Below, piece by piece: positions 1 through 5,404 of a DNA stretch of 5,436 nucleotides. The translations under genes and the position numbers were made by a program. Position 1 is the first letter of the stretch; each line of letters starts with the position of its first letter. A model generated the notes under the pieces. It made no database searches and was not told the origin of the DNA. It saw only the letters and a list, made by a program, of their open reading frames with translations. The stretch lies in NCBI GenBank assembly GCA_945949035.1, contig CAMFDH010000108.1, positions 1-5,436 on the forward strand, in the 5' to 3' direction. This DNA is from an uncultured Actinomyces sp. GTDB taxonomy: Bacteria; Actinomycetota; Actinomycetes; Actinomycetales; Actinomycetaceae.

Positions 1-96
1 ATTGCTGAGGCGGCGGTTTCGGCTGCTGATCCGGTTGAGGCTCGGGCGCGGGTGGCTGAGTTGCTCGATCCTGAGGTGCGGGTCGCTTTGGCCTAG
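1..96 (+). CDS. C-terminal end of an unidentified protein (partial, 5' end outside window)
   Basis: Frame 1 is open from the first base to a TAG stop at 94-96 and gives 31 residues rich in Ala, Val and Glu, ending in LLDPEVRVALA. The composition suggests an amphipathic helical C-terminus. No motif is present that would identify the family. The frame is supported as real by its GC-skewed codon use and by a strong intrinsic terminator starting 20 bases after the stop, which is where a transcript of this gene should end. The tail is too short to assign a function. Confidence 0.55.
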   Translation: MAEAAVSAADPVEARARVAELLDPEVRVALA

Positions 97-115
97 TTGC
101 CGAGAGTTTTTAGGG

Positions 116-165
116 AAGCCCCGTTTGAAGAAGCCGATGTTCTTCTTTGAACGGGGCTTTCTTTT
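116..165 (+). terminator. Strong intrinsic terminator after the leftmost CDS
   Basis: An 18-bp stem pairs 116-133 with 142-159, including two G-T wobbles next to each other in the middle. The loop is 8 bases, and the T-rich tail TCTTTT follows at 160-165. It begins 20 bases after the TAG of the leftmost CDS. In the minus direction there is no comparable T-run beyond the hairpin, so it acts mainly on plus-strand transcription. It lies just beyond the U-tract of the minus-strand SRP RNA. Confidence 0.85.
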
Positions 166-173
166 GCAAAAAT

Positions 174-262
174 AAGACTCTCCGCGAACCCGACAGAGCC
201 CGGTTACCCTTGCTACGTTTCCGTCCTGGGGGATTTGGCCGAGATGCCGCCTCGCGGAGAGC
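174..262 (-). ncRNA. ffs: Small bacterial SRP RNA (4.5S-type), second divergent copy
   Basis: This is the RNA scaffold of the signal recognition particle; it binds Ffh and, through its apical tetraloop, the receptor FtsY. Read on the minus strand, the RNA opens and closes with a perfect 10-bp stem (252-261 with 178-187). Between these lies the SRP domain IV signature: CCAGG, a 3-bp stem ACG/CGT capped by GAAA, then AGCAAGG (about 231-207). The CAGG/AGCA symmetric loop recognised by the Ffh M domain is intact. Compared with the copy at 1504-1590, the apical stem is ACG/CGT instead of GCC/GGC, so pairing is kept by covariation. The tetraloop is GAAA instead of GGAA. A -35/-10 pair lies just upstream, and a T-rich tract (minus strand TCTTATTTTT, 177-168) follows the closing stem. 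It therefore looks like an intact, independently transcribed gene rather than a relic. Ends are approximate. Confidence 0.85.
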
Positions 263-269
263 TGTATCT

Positions 270-298
270 ATTCTAGCCGCTCGGGGCTATTATGCGAA
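270..298 (-). promoter_or_regulatory. Promoter of the minus-strand SRP RNA
   Basis: On the minus strand a -35 box TTCGCA (298-293; four of six matches to TTGACA) is followed by a 17-base spacer and a -10 box TAGAAT (275-270). Transcription would begin about 6-8 bases further on, near 262, exactly where the SRP closing stem starts. The spacing and the match to the predicted RNA 5' end are the main support. Confidence 0.6.
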
Positions 299-313
299 TC
301 GAGATTATGGGGA

Positions 314-319
314 TAGGAT
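314..319 (+). promoter_or_regulatory. Candidate -10 box for tRNA-Ser
   Basis: TAGGAT lies 22 bases before the mature tRNA-Ser. No good -35 is visible at the expected distance. Any -35 here would overlap the -35 region of the divergent SRP RNA promoter. Initiation near 326 would place the perfect small hairpin GGCTC-TTTT-GAGCC (326-339) at the start of the pre-tRNA leader. Confidence 0.3.
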
Positions 320-341
320 GGGTGAGGCTCTTTTGAGCCGA

Positions 342-426
342 GGAGGATTCGCCTAGTGGCCTATGGCGCACGCTTGGAAAGCGTGTTGGGTGCAAGCCCT
401 CGGGGGTTCGAATCCCCCATCCTCCG
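342..426 (+). tRNA. tRNA-Ser (anticodon GGA)
   Basis: This class II tRNA reads UCC/UCU serine codons. The 7-bp acceptor stem GGAGGAT/ATCCTCC (342-348 with 419-425) pairs perfectly, with discriminator G426. The anticodon stem is 369-373 with 381-385, and the 7-base loop TTGGAAA gives anticodon GGA at 376-378. A long variable arm, typical of tRNA-Ser, follows, and the T arm carries GGTTCGAATCC. CCA is not encoded (CTCA follows), so it must be added after transcription. A terminator follows immediately. Confidence 0.97.
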
Positions 427-429
427 CTC

Positions 430-467
430 AAAGCCCCGGTATTCGTTGAAATGCCGGGGTTTTCCTT
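430..467 (+). terminator. Intrinsic terminator after tRNA-Ser
   Basis: The stem pairs 434-443 with 450-459 (core CCCCGG/CCGGGG with one T-G wobble) around a 6-base loop. It can be extended outward by A-T and G-T pairs. TTTTCCTT follows at 460-467. It starts four bases after the tRNA discriminator, so tRNA-Ser appears to be a single-gene transcript separate from the downstream membrane-protein gene. Confidence 0.85.
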
Positions 468-596
468 ACAAACACAGGGCAAAGTCCCTCCCCAATGCTG
501 CGGCCTGCTCTACCGATTTGGACCCGCGGGCCCTCGCGTAAGGCGCGTGGAATAATGTCGGCCAGTTGTCACCGTGTATGTGAGCAGGGAGTGTAA

Positions 597-1385
597 ATGA
601 CAAAGGCAGATGCCGGATCCGAAGCCACTCATCAAGTGAAGGCCGTGCTTCCGCAGGGAACATCACTGGTCAAGGTGATGGCAAAGTCGATGCATCCGTC
701 CTCATTTCCCCTCATGGAGCTGCCCCACATAGCTCTGATCCTTGCTATCTCTTCCGGGCTGCTGAACTCTTGGGCTTTCAGTAACGCAGGAACATTCGGT
801 ACCGCGCAGTCAGGCAACATCATTCAGATGGGCTACCAGGCAATGGCGGGGAACTGGCCCAAGTTCTTCTTCGTCTCCGGAGCAGTGCTTGCGTTCGGCG
901 TCGGTGCGTTTGTCGCCGGAGGCATCATCGCCGTTTGCCTGCGCACCGGAAAGCGCTACACCCCTGGACTGCAGGGTTTGCTGATGTTTGCCATCGGTAT
1001 CGCCCTCGTCCTCATCGTCACAAAGGCATTGCGGCCCGAGTACATCACCTGGATCATCTCCTTTGCAGCCGGAGTCCAGGGAAACGGATTCCACAAGATC
1101 AAGGGCATGGTCTACGGAAACGTGGCGGTGACCGTCGTGTTGCAGTTGGCCTTCAACTACCTGATGCAGTCCTTCTTCAGTAAGAAGGCGCCGAACGGAA
1201 TGTCGAACCTCTACACCTCGGGCCTCTACTTCATGGTTCTAGTTGGATTCGGAGCGGGGGGAGGGATTGGCTTCCTCGCAGATCACCTTTGGAATGGGCT
1301 CTCAGTCGTTCTCGTCTTGCTTGTGAGTGCACTACTAATCTTCCTGGCGCGAGAGGATCCAACCGATCCAGACCCGAAGGTCTAG
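597..1385 (+). CDS. YoaK/DUF1275-family integral membrane protein
   Basis: The 262-residue product resembles the YoaK (DUF1275) family of small integral membrane proteins, whose biochemical role is not established. About six to seven hydrophobic segments can be seen, at roughly residues 43-61, 89-113, 124-143, 148-160, 173-193, 207-226 and 234-250. The first contains SGLLNSWAF and is followed by TFGTAQSGNIIQMG, which matches the family's N-terminal G-x-V-D...(T/S)GN-x-(V/I)Q pattern. The roughly 40-residue N-terminal lead is hydrophilic, without a cleavable signal peptide. The C-terminus is short and acidic (REDPTDPDP). The ATG at 597 is preceded by AGGGAG (586-591) at good spacing; the internal methionine at residue 28 is possible but lacks a comparable site. 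The gene stands alone between the tRNA-Ser terminator and the plus-strand SRP RNA. No convincing promoter is visible in 468-596, and no clear terminator after the stop. Family assignment is fairly sure, function unknown. Confidence 0.85.
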   Translation: MTKADAGSEATHQVKAVLPQGTSLVKVMAKSMHPSSFPLMELPHIALILAISSGLLNSWAFSNAGTFGTAQSGNIIQMGYQAMAGNWPKFFFVSGAVLAFGVGAFVAGGIIAVCLRTGKRYTPGLQGLLMFAIGIALVLIVTKALRPEYITWIISFAAGVQGNGFHKIKGMVYGNVAVTVVLQLAFNYLMQSFFSKKAPNGMSNLYTSGLYFMVLVGFGAGGGIGFLADHLWNGLSVVLVLLVSALLIFLAREDPTDPDPKV

Positions 1386-1491
1386 CTGCGTTACTCCGGG
1401 CACTGTGAGGTTTGACGGAGCGGTCCAGAATCGTTGCAGGCCGTCGATTCCTCCTTCAGCGTGAGTTTGCTGGAAGGGAGTCAACTCTGTG

Positions 1492-1497
1492 TAAGAT
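1492..1497 (+). promoter_or_regulatory. -10 box of the plus-strand SRP RNA
   Basis: TAAGAT ends six bases before G1504, the predicted first base of the SRP RNA closing stem, so the position is right for a -10 element. A possible -35, TTGCTG (1467-1472), lies 19 bases upstream, which is longer than ideal and only a partial match. The -10 is the stronger part of the call. Confidence 0.5.
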
Positions 1498-1503
1498 GAG
1501 GAC

Positions 1504-1590
1504 GATCCCCCGTGCGACGGCATCACCCGAACCTCCCCAGGGCCGGAAGGCAGCAAGGATACGGTCGCTCTGTCGGGTGCGCGGGGGATC
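1504..1590 (+). ncRNA. ffs: Small bacterial SRP RNA (4.5S-type), copy upstream of dnaX
   Basis: This is the RNA component of the signal recognition particle. A 12-bp closing stem pairs 1504-1515 with 1579-1590 (GATCCCCCG with CGGGGGATC plus three inner pairs, one a T-G wobble). The apical part reads CCAGG, GCC-GGAA-GGC, AGCAAGG (about 1536-1558). That is the standard domain IV hairpin with the GGAA tetraloop and the CAGG/AGCA symmetric loop bound by the Ffh M domain. At 87 bases it is the small type, lacking an Alu domain. It sits about 100 bases before dnaX, a neighbourhood known from other actinobacteria, so I take it to be the principal copy. The following ATTTATATCT is AT-rich and may end transcription. 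Confidence 0.93.
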
Positions 1591-1608
1591 ATTTATATCT
1601 AGGCGCAG

Positions 1609-1617
1609 TTATCCCCA
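1609..1617 (+). promoter_or_regulatory. DnaA-box-like site in the dnaX leader
   Basis: TTATCCCCA differs at one position from the DnaA box TTATCCACA. It is embedded in a small perfect inverted repeat, CAGTT-ATCCCC-AACTG (1606-1621), and lies between the SRP RNA and the dnaX start. A single near-match of nine bases can occur by chance, so this is only a candidate. DnaA control of a replication gene would be biologically sensible but is inference. Confidence 0.25.
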
Positions 1618-1694
1618 ACTGGATGTGGGCGGTACTTTCCGCAGAGGTTCTTCTTCGACGGCGGCGCTGGCCCCGGAGGTTCTAAGGTCTAACC

Positions 1695-3806
1695 GTGAGC
1701 ACAGCACTTTATCGCCGTTATCGGCCAGATACGTTTCAGGATGTCATCGGGCAGGAACATGTCACCGATGCCTTGAAGGCTGCCCTGGATGGCAATCGCG
1801 TCACGCATGCCTACCTCTTTTCGGGACCACGCGGCTGCGGCAAAACAACTTCGGCACGCATTCTGGCGCGCAGCCTGAACTGCATTGAGGGACCGACCTC
1901 GCAGCCGTGTGGTGTCTGCGACTCGTGCGTTGAGCTCGCGGCAGGTGGCCCAGGGTCGCTTGATGTAGTTGAGATTGATGCGGCCTCAAACAACGGCGTG
2001 GAACACGCGCGTGCCCTGCGTGAGAAGGCAGAGTTTGCGCCGACTCGGGACCGCTACCGCATCTTCATCCTTGATGAAGCACACATGGTGACCGCCTCGG
2101 GTTTCAATGCCCTGCTGAAGCTGGTCGAAGAGCCCCCGGACCACACCAAGTTCATCTTTGCGACGACGGAGCCGGAGAAGGTCATCAGCACCATCCGCTC
2201 ACGTACTCACCACTATCCGTTCAGGCTGGTGGCGCCCGCTGTCCTGGTTCCCTACCTGAAGGACCTGGCAGCCAAAGAGGGCATCGAAGTTGAAGAGGGC
2301 GTCTACCCGCTAATCGTTCGCAGTGGCGGGGGATCAGTTCGGGACTCCCTGTCTGTCATGGACCAGCTCATGGCCGGCTCCAACGGAACGGTGACGGTGC
2401 AGAGCGCGCTCGACCTGCTCGGTTACACCGATGCGGCAATCCTGGAACGGACCGTGGATGCCCTCGGCGACTCAGATGGGGCGGCAGTATTCGCCATCGT
2501 CGAAGAGGTGACCGATAAGGGCCAGGAACCCCGACGTTTTGTAGAGGACCTGCTGCAGCGCCTTCGCGACCTGCTGGTTTGCTCACTGATTGGTGAGAGG
2601 GCGGCGGACACTCTGATTGAGATTCCCGCTGATCAGCTCGCTGTCATGCATACGCAGGCCGGTAAGTGGGGGGCACGTCTCCTCTCCCAACGTGCCGACA
2701 TTATTGAGGGCGCTCTTCGAGAAATGGTTGGCGCCACCTCGCCTCGCCTGCAGCTTGAACTGCTGATGGCTCGACTTCTGGTGGTTGATGGTTCAGCGCA
2801 GGGTGCCACTCAGACTGTGTCCGCTCCGGCCCCGGCAACTGCTGTACCGCCTCGTCAGGCACCACGCGGTCCGCAGACCGCTGCACCTGCCGCACGGCCG
2901 GCCCCGCAGGCTTCCCCTGCCGCACCAACAAGCAGTACTGAAGTACCGAGGGCGCCCCGGGCCGGGACGACTCCGTCGCCCGCAGCAACTTCGGTTCCTG
3001 CCCGTCCTGCGCAGGTATCGCAACCACCTCAGGCTGCAACTACCCCCGCGGCCAGCGATGCAGGAGCCGTTGCGGACTCCGCCTTCATGCGGACTAACTG
3101 GGCCGCCATCACGACGCGAATGGGTGAGATGGGGTCGGCTTACCCAAGTTTGATGAAGAACGTTCGGGGCTCTGAAGCTGCCGGTTCGATCGCACACGTC
3201 TTCTTCCTTCAGCCTTCCAATGTCGCCCAGTTCAAGCGCTTTGGCGGCGAAGAAAAGATGGCCGGGGTCTTCTCGGAGCTAATCGGGCGTCCCATCACGG
3301 TGATAGCTGAGTGGGAGGGTGACCGCGCCAAGGTCGTGGAGAAGCTAAAGGAGGGGGGAGTTCCCTCCATATCACCCGAAGTCGCTGCTGAACCAGCGCC
3401 TCGAGCCGAGCCTGAAGTAGAGAAGCCGGCACCCCAACGGCCAGTTCAGCAGCCGCCGGAGAGCCACCCAAAAGCACAGCCTGAACCAGAGCAACCAACT
3501 CCGGTTCAGAAGGCTCCTGAGGTGCAGCCGGTGGCAGCGCCAAAACCGCCGGTTCAACGGCCCCAACCTCCAGCCGGGCCAGTTGCCACACAGGAACCCC
3601 CGGTCCCTGCTGATCCAGACGGCGCCTATCGTGGTCGTTCCCCGGTCGATGTCTTTCTCGACATAGTTGGCGGCACAGTAATAGAAGAGAAACTGATCAG
3701 CACGATTGAACCAGAGGAAGATGTGCTGGGAGATGACGGGTTCCCTGAACCCATTGAGCCTGATGAGAACGCACTGTCAGGATTTGATCTTGGAGGTCAT
3801 GAGTGA
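1695..3806 (+). CDS. dnaX: DNA polymerase III subunit gamma/tau (clamp loader ATPase)
   Basis: This AAA+ subunit of the clamp loader opens the beta clamp and loads it on primed DNA. Visible signatures: Walker A GPRGCGKT (residues 44-51); zinc-binding cysteines C63, C72, C75 and C78; Walker B ILDEAH (125-130); the LLKLVEEPP segment (140-148); sensor 1 FATTEPEK (155-162); the SRT arginine-finger motif (169-171, usually SRC or SRF); and sensor 2 GSVRD (213-217). A clamp-loader oligomerisation domain runs to about 365. A Pro/Ala linker (about 370-455) leads to a folded tau-type segment (about 455-545). A second Pro/Gln/Glu-rich linker (about 555-645) leads to an acidic tail ending at 703. No A-rich slippery heptamer like that of E. 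coli dnaX is seen, so probably only the long form is made. The GTG at 1695 directly precedes the conserved [11 protein letters not shown] start. AAGG (1684-1687) is at normal spacing; the stronger GGAGGT (1675-1680) is 14 bases away. recR overlaps the end. Confidence 0.97.
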   Translation: MSTALYRRYRPDTFQDVIGQEHVTDALKAALDGNRVTHAYLFSGPRGCGKTTSARILARSLNCIEGPTSQPCGVCDSCVELAAGGPGSLDVVEIDAASNNGVEHARALREKAEFAPTRDRYRIFILDEAHMVTASGFNALLKLVEEPPDHTKFIFATTEPEKVISTIRSRTHHYPFRLVAPAVLVPYLKDLAAKEGIEVEEGVYPLIVRSGGGSVRDSLSVMDQLMAGSNGTVTVQSALDLLGYTDAAILERTVDALGDSDGAAVFAIVEEVTDKGQEPRRFVEDLLQRLRDLLVCSLIGERAADTLIEIPADQLAVMHTQAGKWGARLLSQRADIIEGALREMVGATSPRLQLELLMARLLVVDGSAQGATQTVSAPAPATAVPPRQAPRGPQTAAPAARPAPQASPAAPTSSTEVPRAPRAGTTPSPAATSVPARPAQVSQPPQAATTPAASDAGAVADSAFMRTNWAAITTRMGEMGSAYPSLMKNVRGSEAAGSIAHVFFLQPSNVAQFKRFGGEEKMAGVFSELIGRPITVIAEWEGDRAKVVEKLKEGGVPSISPEVAAEPAPRAEPEVEKPAPQRPVQQPPESHPKAQPEPEQPTPVQKAPEVQPVAAPKPPVQRPQPPAGPVATQEPPVPADPDGAYRGRSPVDVFLDIVGGTVIEEKLISTIEPEEDVLGDDGFPEPIEPDENALSGFDLGGHE
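3792..3797 (+). promoter_or_regulatory. Ribosome binding site of recR inside the dnaX 3' end
   Basis: GGAGGT encodes two glycines near the dnaX C-terminus and sits five bases before the GTG at 3803. It decides the recR start: the nearby ATG at 3799 runs into a stop after five codons, so GTG is the only workable initiator next to this site. Confidence 0.8.
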
Positions 3807-4402
3807 GCGGGTTTGACGGTGCAATCCAGGATCTAATCGATAACCTAGGGGCACTCCCGGGAATCGGCCCCAAGAGCGCCCAGCGCCTTGCCTTCCACAT
3901 TCTGGGGGCCGATAGTGCTGAGATCCAGGAACTTGTCGCATCCATTCAAGCGGTCAAAAAGAATGTCCACTTCTGCACCGTCTGCGGCAATGTGACAGAG
4001 GGCGAAGTGTGTTCGATCTGTGCGGACACCCGACGCGACCAGACCATCCTTTGCGTTGTTGAGGAAGCCAAGGACATCAACGCCATCGAGAAGACGCGGG
4101 TCTTCCGCGGCAGGTACCACGTCCTCGGCGGCGTGATCGATCCCCTCGCCGGGATTGGTGCGGACCAACTGCGCATGCGTGAGCTGTTCATGCGCCTGGC
4201 TGACGGGACGATTCAAGAGGTCATCCTCGCTACCAACCCGACCGTTGAGGGCGAGGCGACCTCGTCATACATTGCCCGCAGCGTGACACCCATGGGGGTC
4301 ACAGTCACGCGACTCGCATCAGGCCTACCGGTCGGCGGTGACCTCGAGTACGCCGATGAGGTGACGCTGGGACGCGCTCTGGAGGGGCGACGCAGCCTCT
4401 AG
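3803..4402 (+). CDS. recR: Recombination mediator protein RecR
   Basis: RecR acts with RecF and RecO to load RecA on single-stranded DNA at gaps and stalled forks. The 199-residue length is standard. An N-terminal helix-hairpin-helix contains [17 protein letters not shown] (18-34). A four-cysteine zinc finger follows (C58, C61, C70, C73). The Toprim domain starts around [11 protein letters not shown] (81-91), has the usual glutamate, and contains [11 protein letters not shown]. The C-terminal [13 protein letters not shown] segment before the end is the conserved Walker-like region. The GTG start overlaps the dnaX stop as GTGA (3803-3806), with its binding site inside dnaX, so translation is probably coupled. 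The two genes form one operon, ending at the hairpin at 4422-4457. Nothing in the protein appears unusual. Confidence 0.97.
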   Translation: MSGFDGAIQDLIDNLGALPGIGPKSAQRLAFHILGADSAEIQELVASIQAVKKNVHFCTVCGNVTEGEVCSICADTRRDQTILCVVEEAKDINAIEKTRVFRGRYHVLGGVIDPLAGIGADQLRMRELFMRLADGTIQEVILATNPTVEGEATSSYIARSVTPMGVTVTRLASGLPVGGDLEYADEVTLGRALEGRRSL

Positions 4403-4421
4403 AAAGCTGGCTTAAACCAAG

Positions 4422-4457
4422 AATCCGCAGGCTCCGAAAGGAACACTGCGGATTTTT
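4422..4457 (+). terminator. Terminator between convergent recR and thioredoxin genes
   Basis: A 9-bp perfect stem (4422-4430 with 4446-4454, core AATCCGCAG/CTGCGGATT) encloses a 15-base loop and ends in TTTTT (4453-4457). It lies 20 bases after the recR stop. It is also 13 bases beyond the stop of the thioredoxin gene on the other strand. There the tail (ATTCTTGG) is poorer in T, so it may serve both genes but better the plus strand. Confidence 0.8.
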
Positions 4458-4469
4458 GGAAAGTCGGTA

Positions 4470-4835
4470 CTAGTTGCCCTCAGACTCTGCAACCTGCTTC
4501 TTGACCTCATCCATGTCCAGGTCACGGATCTGCTGAATGAGATCGTCGAGGACGTGGCCGGGAAGTGCGCCAGCCTGGCGGAACACTGCGATGCCATCGC
4601 GGAAGGCCATCAGGGTCGGGATCGAGGTGATCTGAGCCATGGCAGCCAGCTCCTGCTGGGCCTCGGTGTCAACCTTGCCGAAGATGATGTCCGAGTTCTT
4701 CTCAGAAGCCTTGTCGTAGACCGGAGCGAACTGACGGCACGGGCCGCACCATTCTGCCCAGAAGTCGACGAGGACGATGGAGTTGTCAGTTACCGTCGAC
4801 TCAAAGTCTTCAACGGTGAGGTCTTGCGTGCTCAT
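4470..4835 (-). CDS. trxA: Thioredoxin
   Basis: This small cytosolic dithiol-disulfide oxidoreductase would be kept reduced by thioredoxin reductase. The active site WCGPC is at residues 29-33 and the buried aspartate is in VDFWAEW (D24). The cis-proline is in SIPTL (P73), facing the active site, and is followed by the usual FRDG turn. The 121 residues include a short extension after the fold, DLDMDEVKKQVAESEGN, which is common in actinobacterial thioredoxins. I chose the ATG at 4835. An in-frame ATG at 4847 would add only MRRN, and its codons contain the AGGAG binding site (4844-4840) that serves the inner start. The gene converges on recR and is divergent from tRNA-Gly. A thioredoxin reductase gene is not in the window. 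No clear -35/-10 pair was found upstream. The symbol follows the family; the genome may hold other thioredoxins. Confidence 0.95.
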   Translation of the reverse strand: MSTQDLTVEDFESTVTDNSIVLVDFWAEWCGPCRQFAPVYDKASEKNSDIIFGKVDTEAQQELAAMAQITSIPTLMAFRDGIAVFRQAGALPGHVLDDLIQQIRDLDMDEVKKQVAESEGN

Positions 4836-4940
4836 ATTTCTCCTCATGGATTCTTTGACTTGTTCCCCACCCTACTGACTTCGGGTAGCTTACGGGAGGG
4901 CAAAAGTGAGTTCTGTGGGCAATTCCAGTGCGCTCTAAGC

Positions 4941-4958
4941 GATACCGGGCCGGGTATC
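4941..4958. repeat. Small inverted repeat between trxA and tRNA-Gly
   Basis: GATACC and GGTATC form a perfect 6-bp inverted repeat around a 6-base GC-only centre. It lies in the 211-base divergent region between trxA and tRNA-Gly, about 105 bases upstream of the trxA start. It has no T-run on either side, so it is not a terminator. It could be a binding site for a dimeric regulator, or chance. Confidence 0.3.
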
Positions 4959-5020
4959 CGCATCCAGGAGTCGTCGTCTGACCCCGGTGTTGCTGGTCCT
5001 GCAGTGGTCAAATTTCTTGC

Positions 5021-5026
5021 TAGACT
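5021..5026 (+). promoter_or_regulatory. Candidate -10 box for tRNA-Gly
   Basis: TAGACT lies 20 bases before the mature tRNA-Gly, which would put initiation near 5033. No good -35 stands at 16-18 bases upstream, so the call rests on the -10 alone. Confidence 0.3.
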
Positions 5027-5046
5027 TCAATGCGTCTTCACGACAT

Positions 5047-5120
5047 GCGGATGTAGTTCAATGGTAGAACTTCTGCTTCCCAAGCAGACAGCGCGGGTTC
5101 GATTCCCGTCAGCCCCTCCA
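5047..5120 (+). tRNA. tRNA-Gly (anticodon CCC), imperfect acceptor stem
   Basis: The D arm GTTC/GAAC (5056-5059 with 5067-5070) is well formed. So are the anticodon arm TCTGC/GCAGA (5072-5076 with 5084-5088) and the T arm with TTCGATT (5093-5109). The loop TTCCCAA gives anticodon CCC (5079-5081), which reads GGG. Discriminator T5117 and an encoded CCA (5118-5120) complete the gene. The acceptor stem is odd: 5047-5053 (GCGGATG) against 5110-5116 (CAGCCCC) leaves C5048-C5115 and A5051-G5112 unpaired. A fully paired partner would be CATCCGC. The identity is clear, but whether it is fully functional is less certain. Confidence 0.85.
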
Positions 5121-5200
5121 CTCGGCCTTAGTTGGCTTGCTCTCCATGAATTGTCGGATGCTCGATTTGCAGTTGCGACTAGTCCACCCAGGAGGGAAAG

Positions 5201-5404
5201 ATGACTCTCCTCACCCCACAATCACGATCTTCCGTTCGCCGGATGAGTCGCGAGGAAGTCGATCTCGAAATCAAGGAAATCGAGACAAGACGCGGTTCAG
5301 TCGCAAAATTACAGGCGAAGGCCGCCCGTGACGCGCTCACGGCCGACGAGCGCGCAGACATGCGCCGATTGGATTCTTTGAAGTTCCTCCTCTCGGAACG
5401 ATGA
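5201..5404 (+). CDS. Small conserved-looking hypothetical protein
   Basis: I do not recognise this 67-residue protein. The start is well supported: AGGAGG (5190-5195) stands five bases before the ATG. After a Ser/Arg-rich N-terminus of about 14 residues, the rest is charged and probably all helical. It forms two helices, REEVDLEIKEIETRRGSVAKL and TADERADMRRLDSLKFLL, joined by a short Ala-rich stretch, suggesting a helical hairpin or short coiled coil. There is no membrane segment, signal peptide or cysteine. It lies 80 bases after tRNA-Gly in the same direction and could be co-transcribed with it or have its own promoter; none is evident. A methionine at residue 15 is an alternative start without a comparable binding site. 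Codon use resembles its neighbours. Confidence 0.65.
   Translation: MTLLTPQSRSSVRRMSREEVDLEIKEIETRRGSVAKLQAKAARDALTADERADMRRLDSLKFLLSER

Noticed and set aside
147..356. 69-codon plus-strand reading frame
   Set aside because: It lies over the terminator, the minus-strand SRP RNA and the promoter region, and has no plausible ribosome binding site.
273..482. 69-codon minus-strand reading frame containing WGIRTPEGLHPTRFPS
   Set aside because: It is the antisense of tRNA-Ser and its flanks. This type of peptide arises from tRNA-Ser antisense translation and is a known kind of false gene call.
1412..1888. 158-codon plus-strand reading frame
   Set aside because: It covers the SRP RNA and the first 190 bases of dnaX in a different frame, and has no family features.
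2701..3591. Several long open frames on both strands inside dnaX
   Set aside because: They are shadows produced by the GC-rich, proline-rich linker coding sequence, with Arg/Leu/Pro low-complexity products.
1695..3806. Programmed frameshift in dnaX giving a gamma form
   Set aside because: No A-AAA-AAG-type slippery site was found; the closest A-rich run (around 3250) is too short.
4554..5204. 216-codon plus-strand reading frame
   Set aside because: It runs antisense through thioredoxin, across the intergenic region and through tRNA-Gly. It has no ribosome binding site, and the C-terminal part is simply translated tRNA.
5027..5221. 64-codon minus-strand reading frame with ADGNRTRAVCLGSRSS
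   Set aside because: Antisense of tRNA-Gly; a translation artefact.
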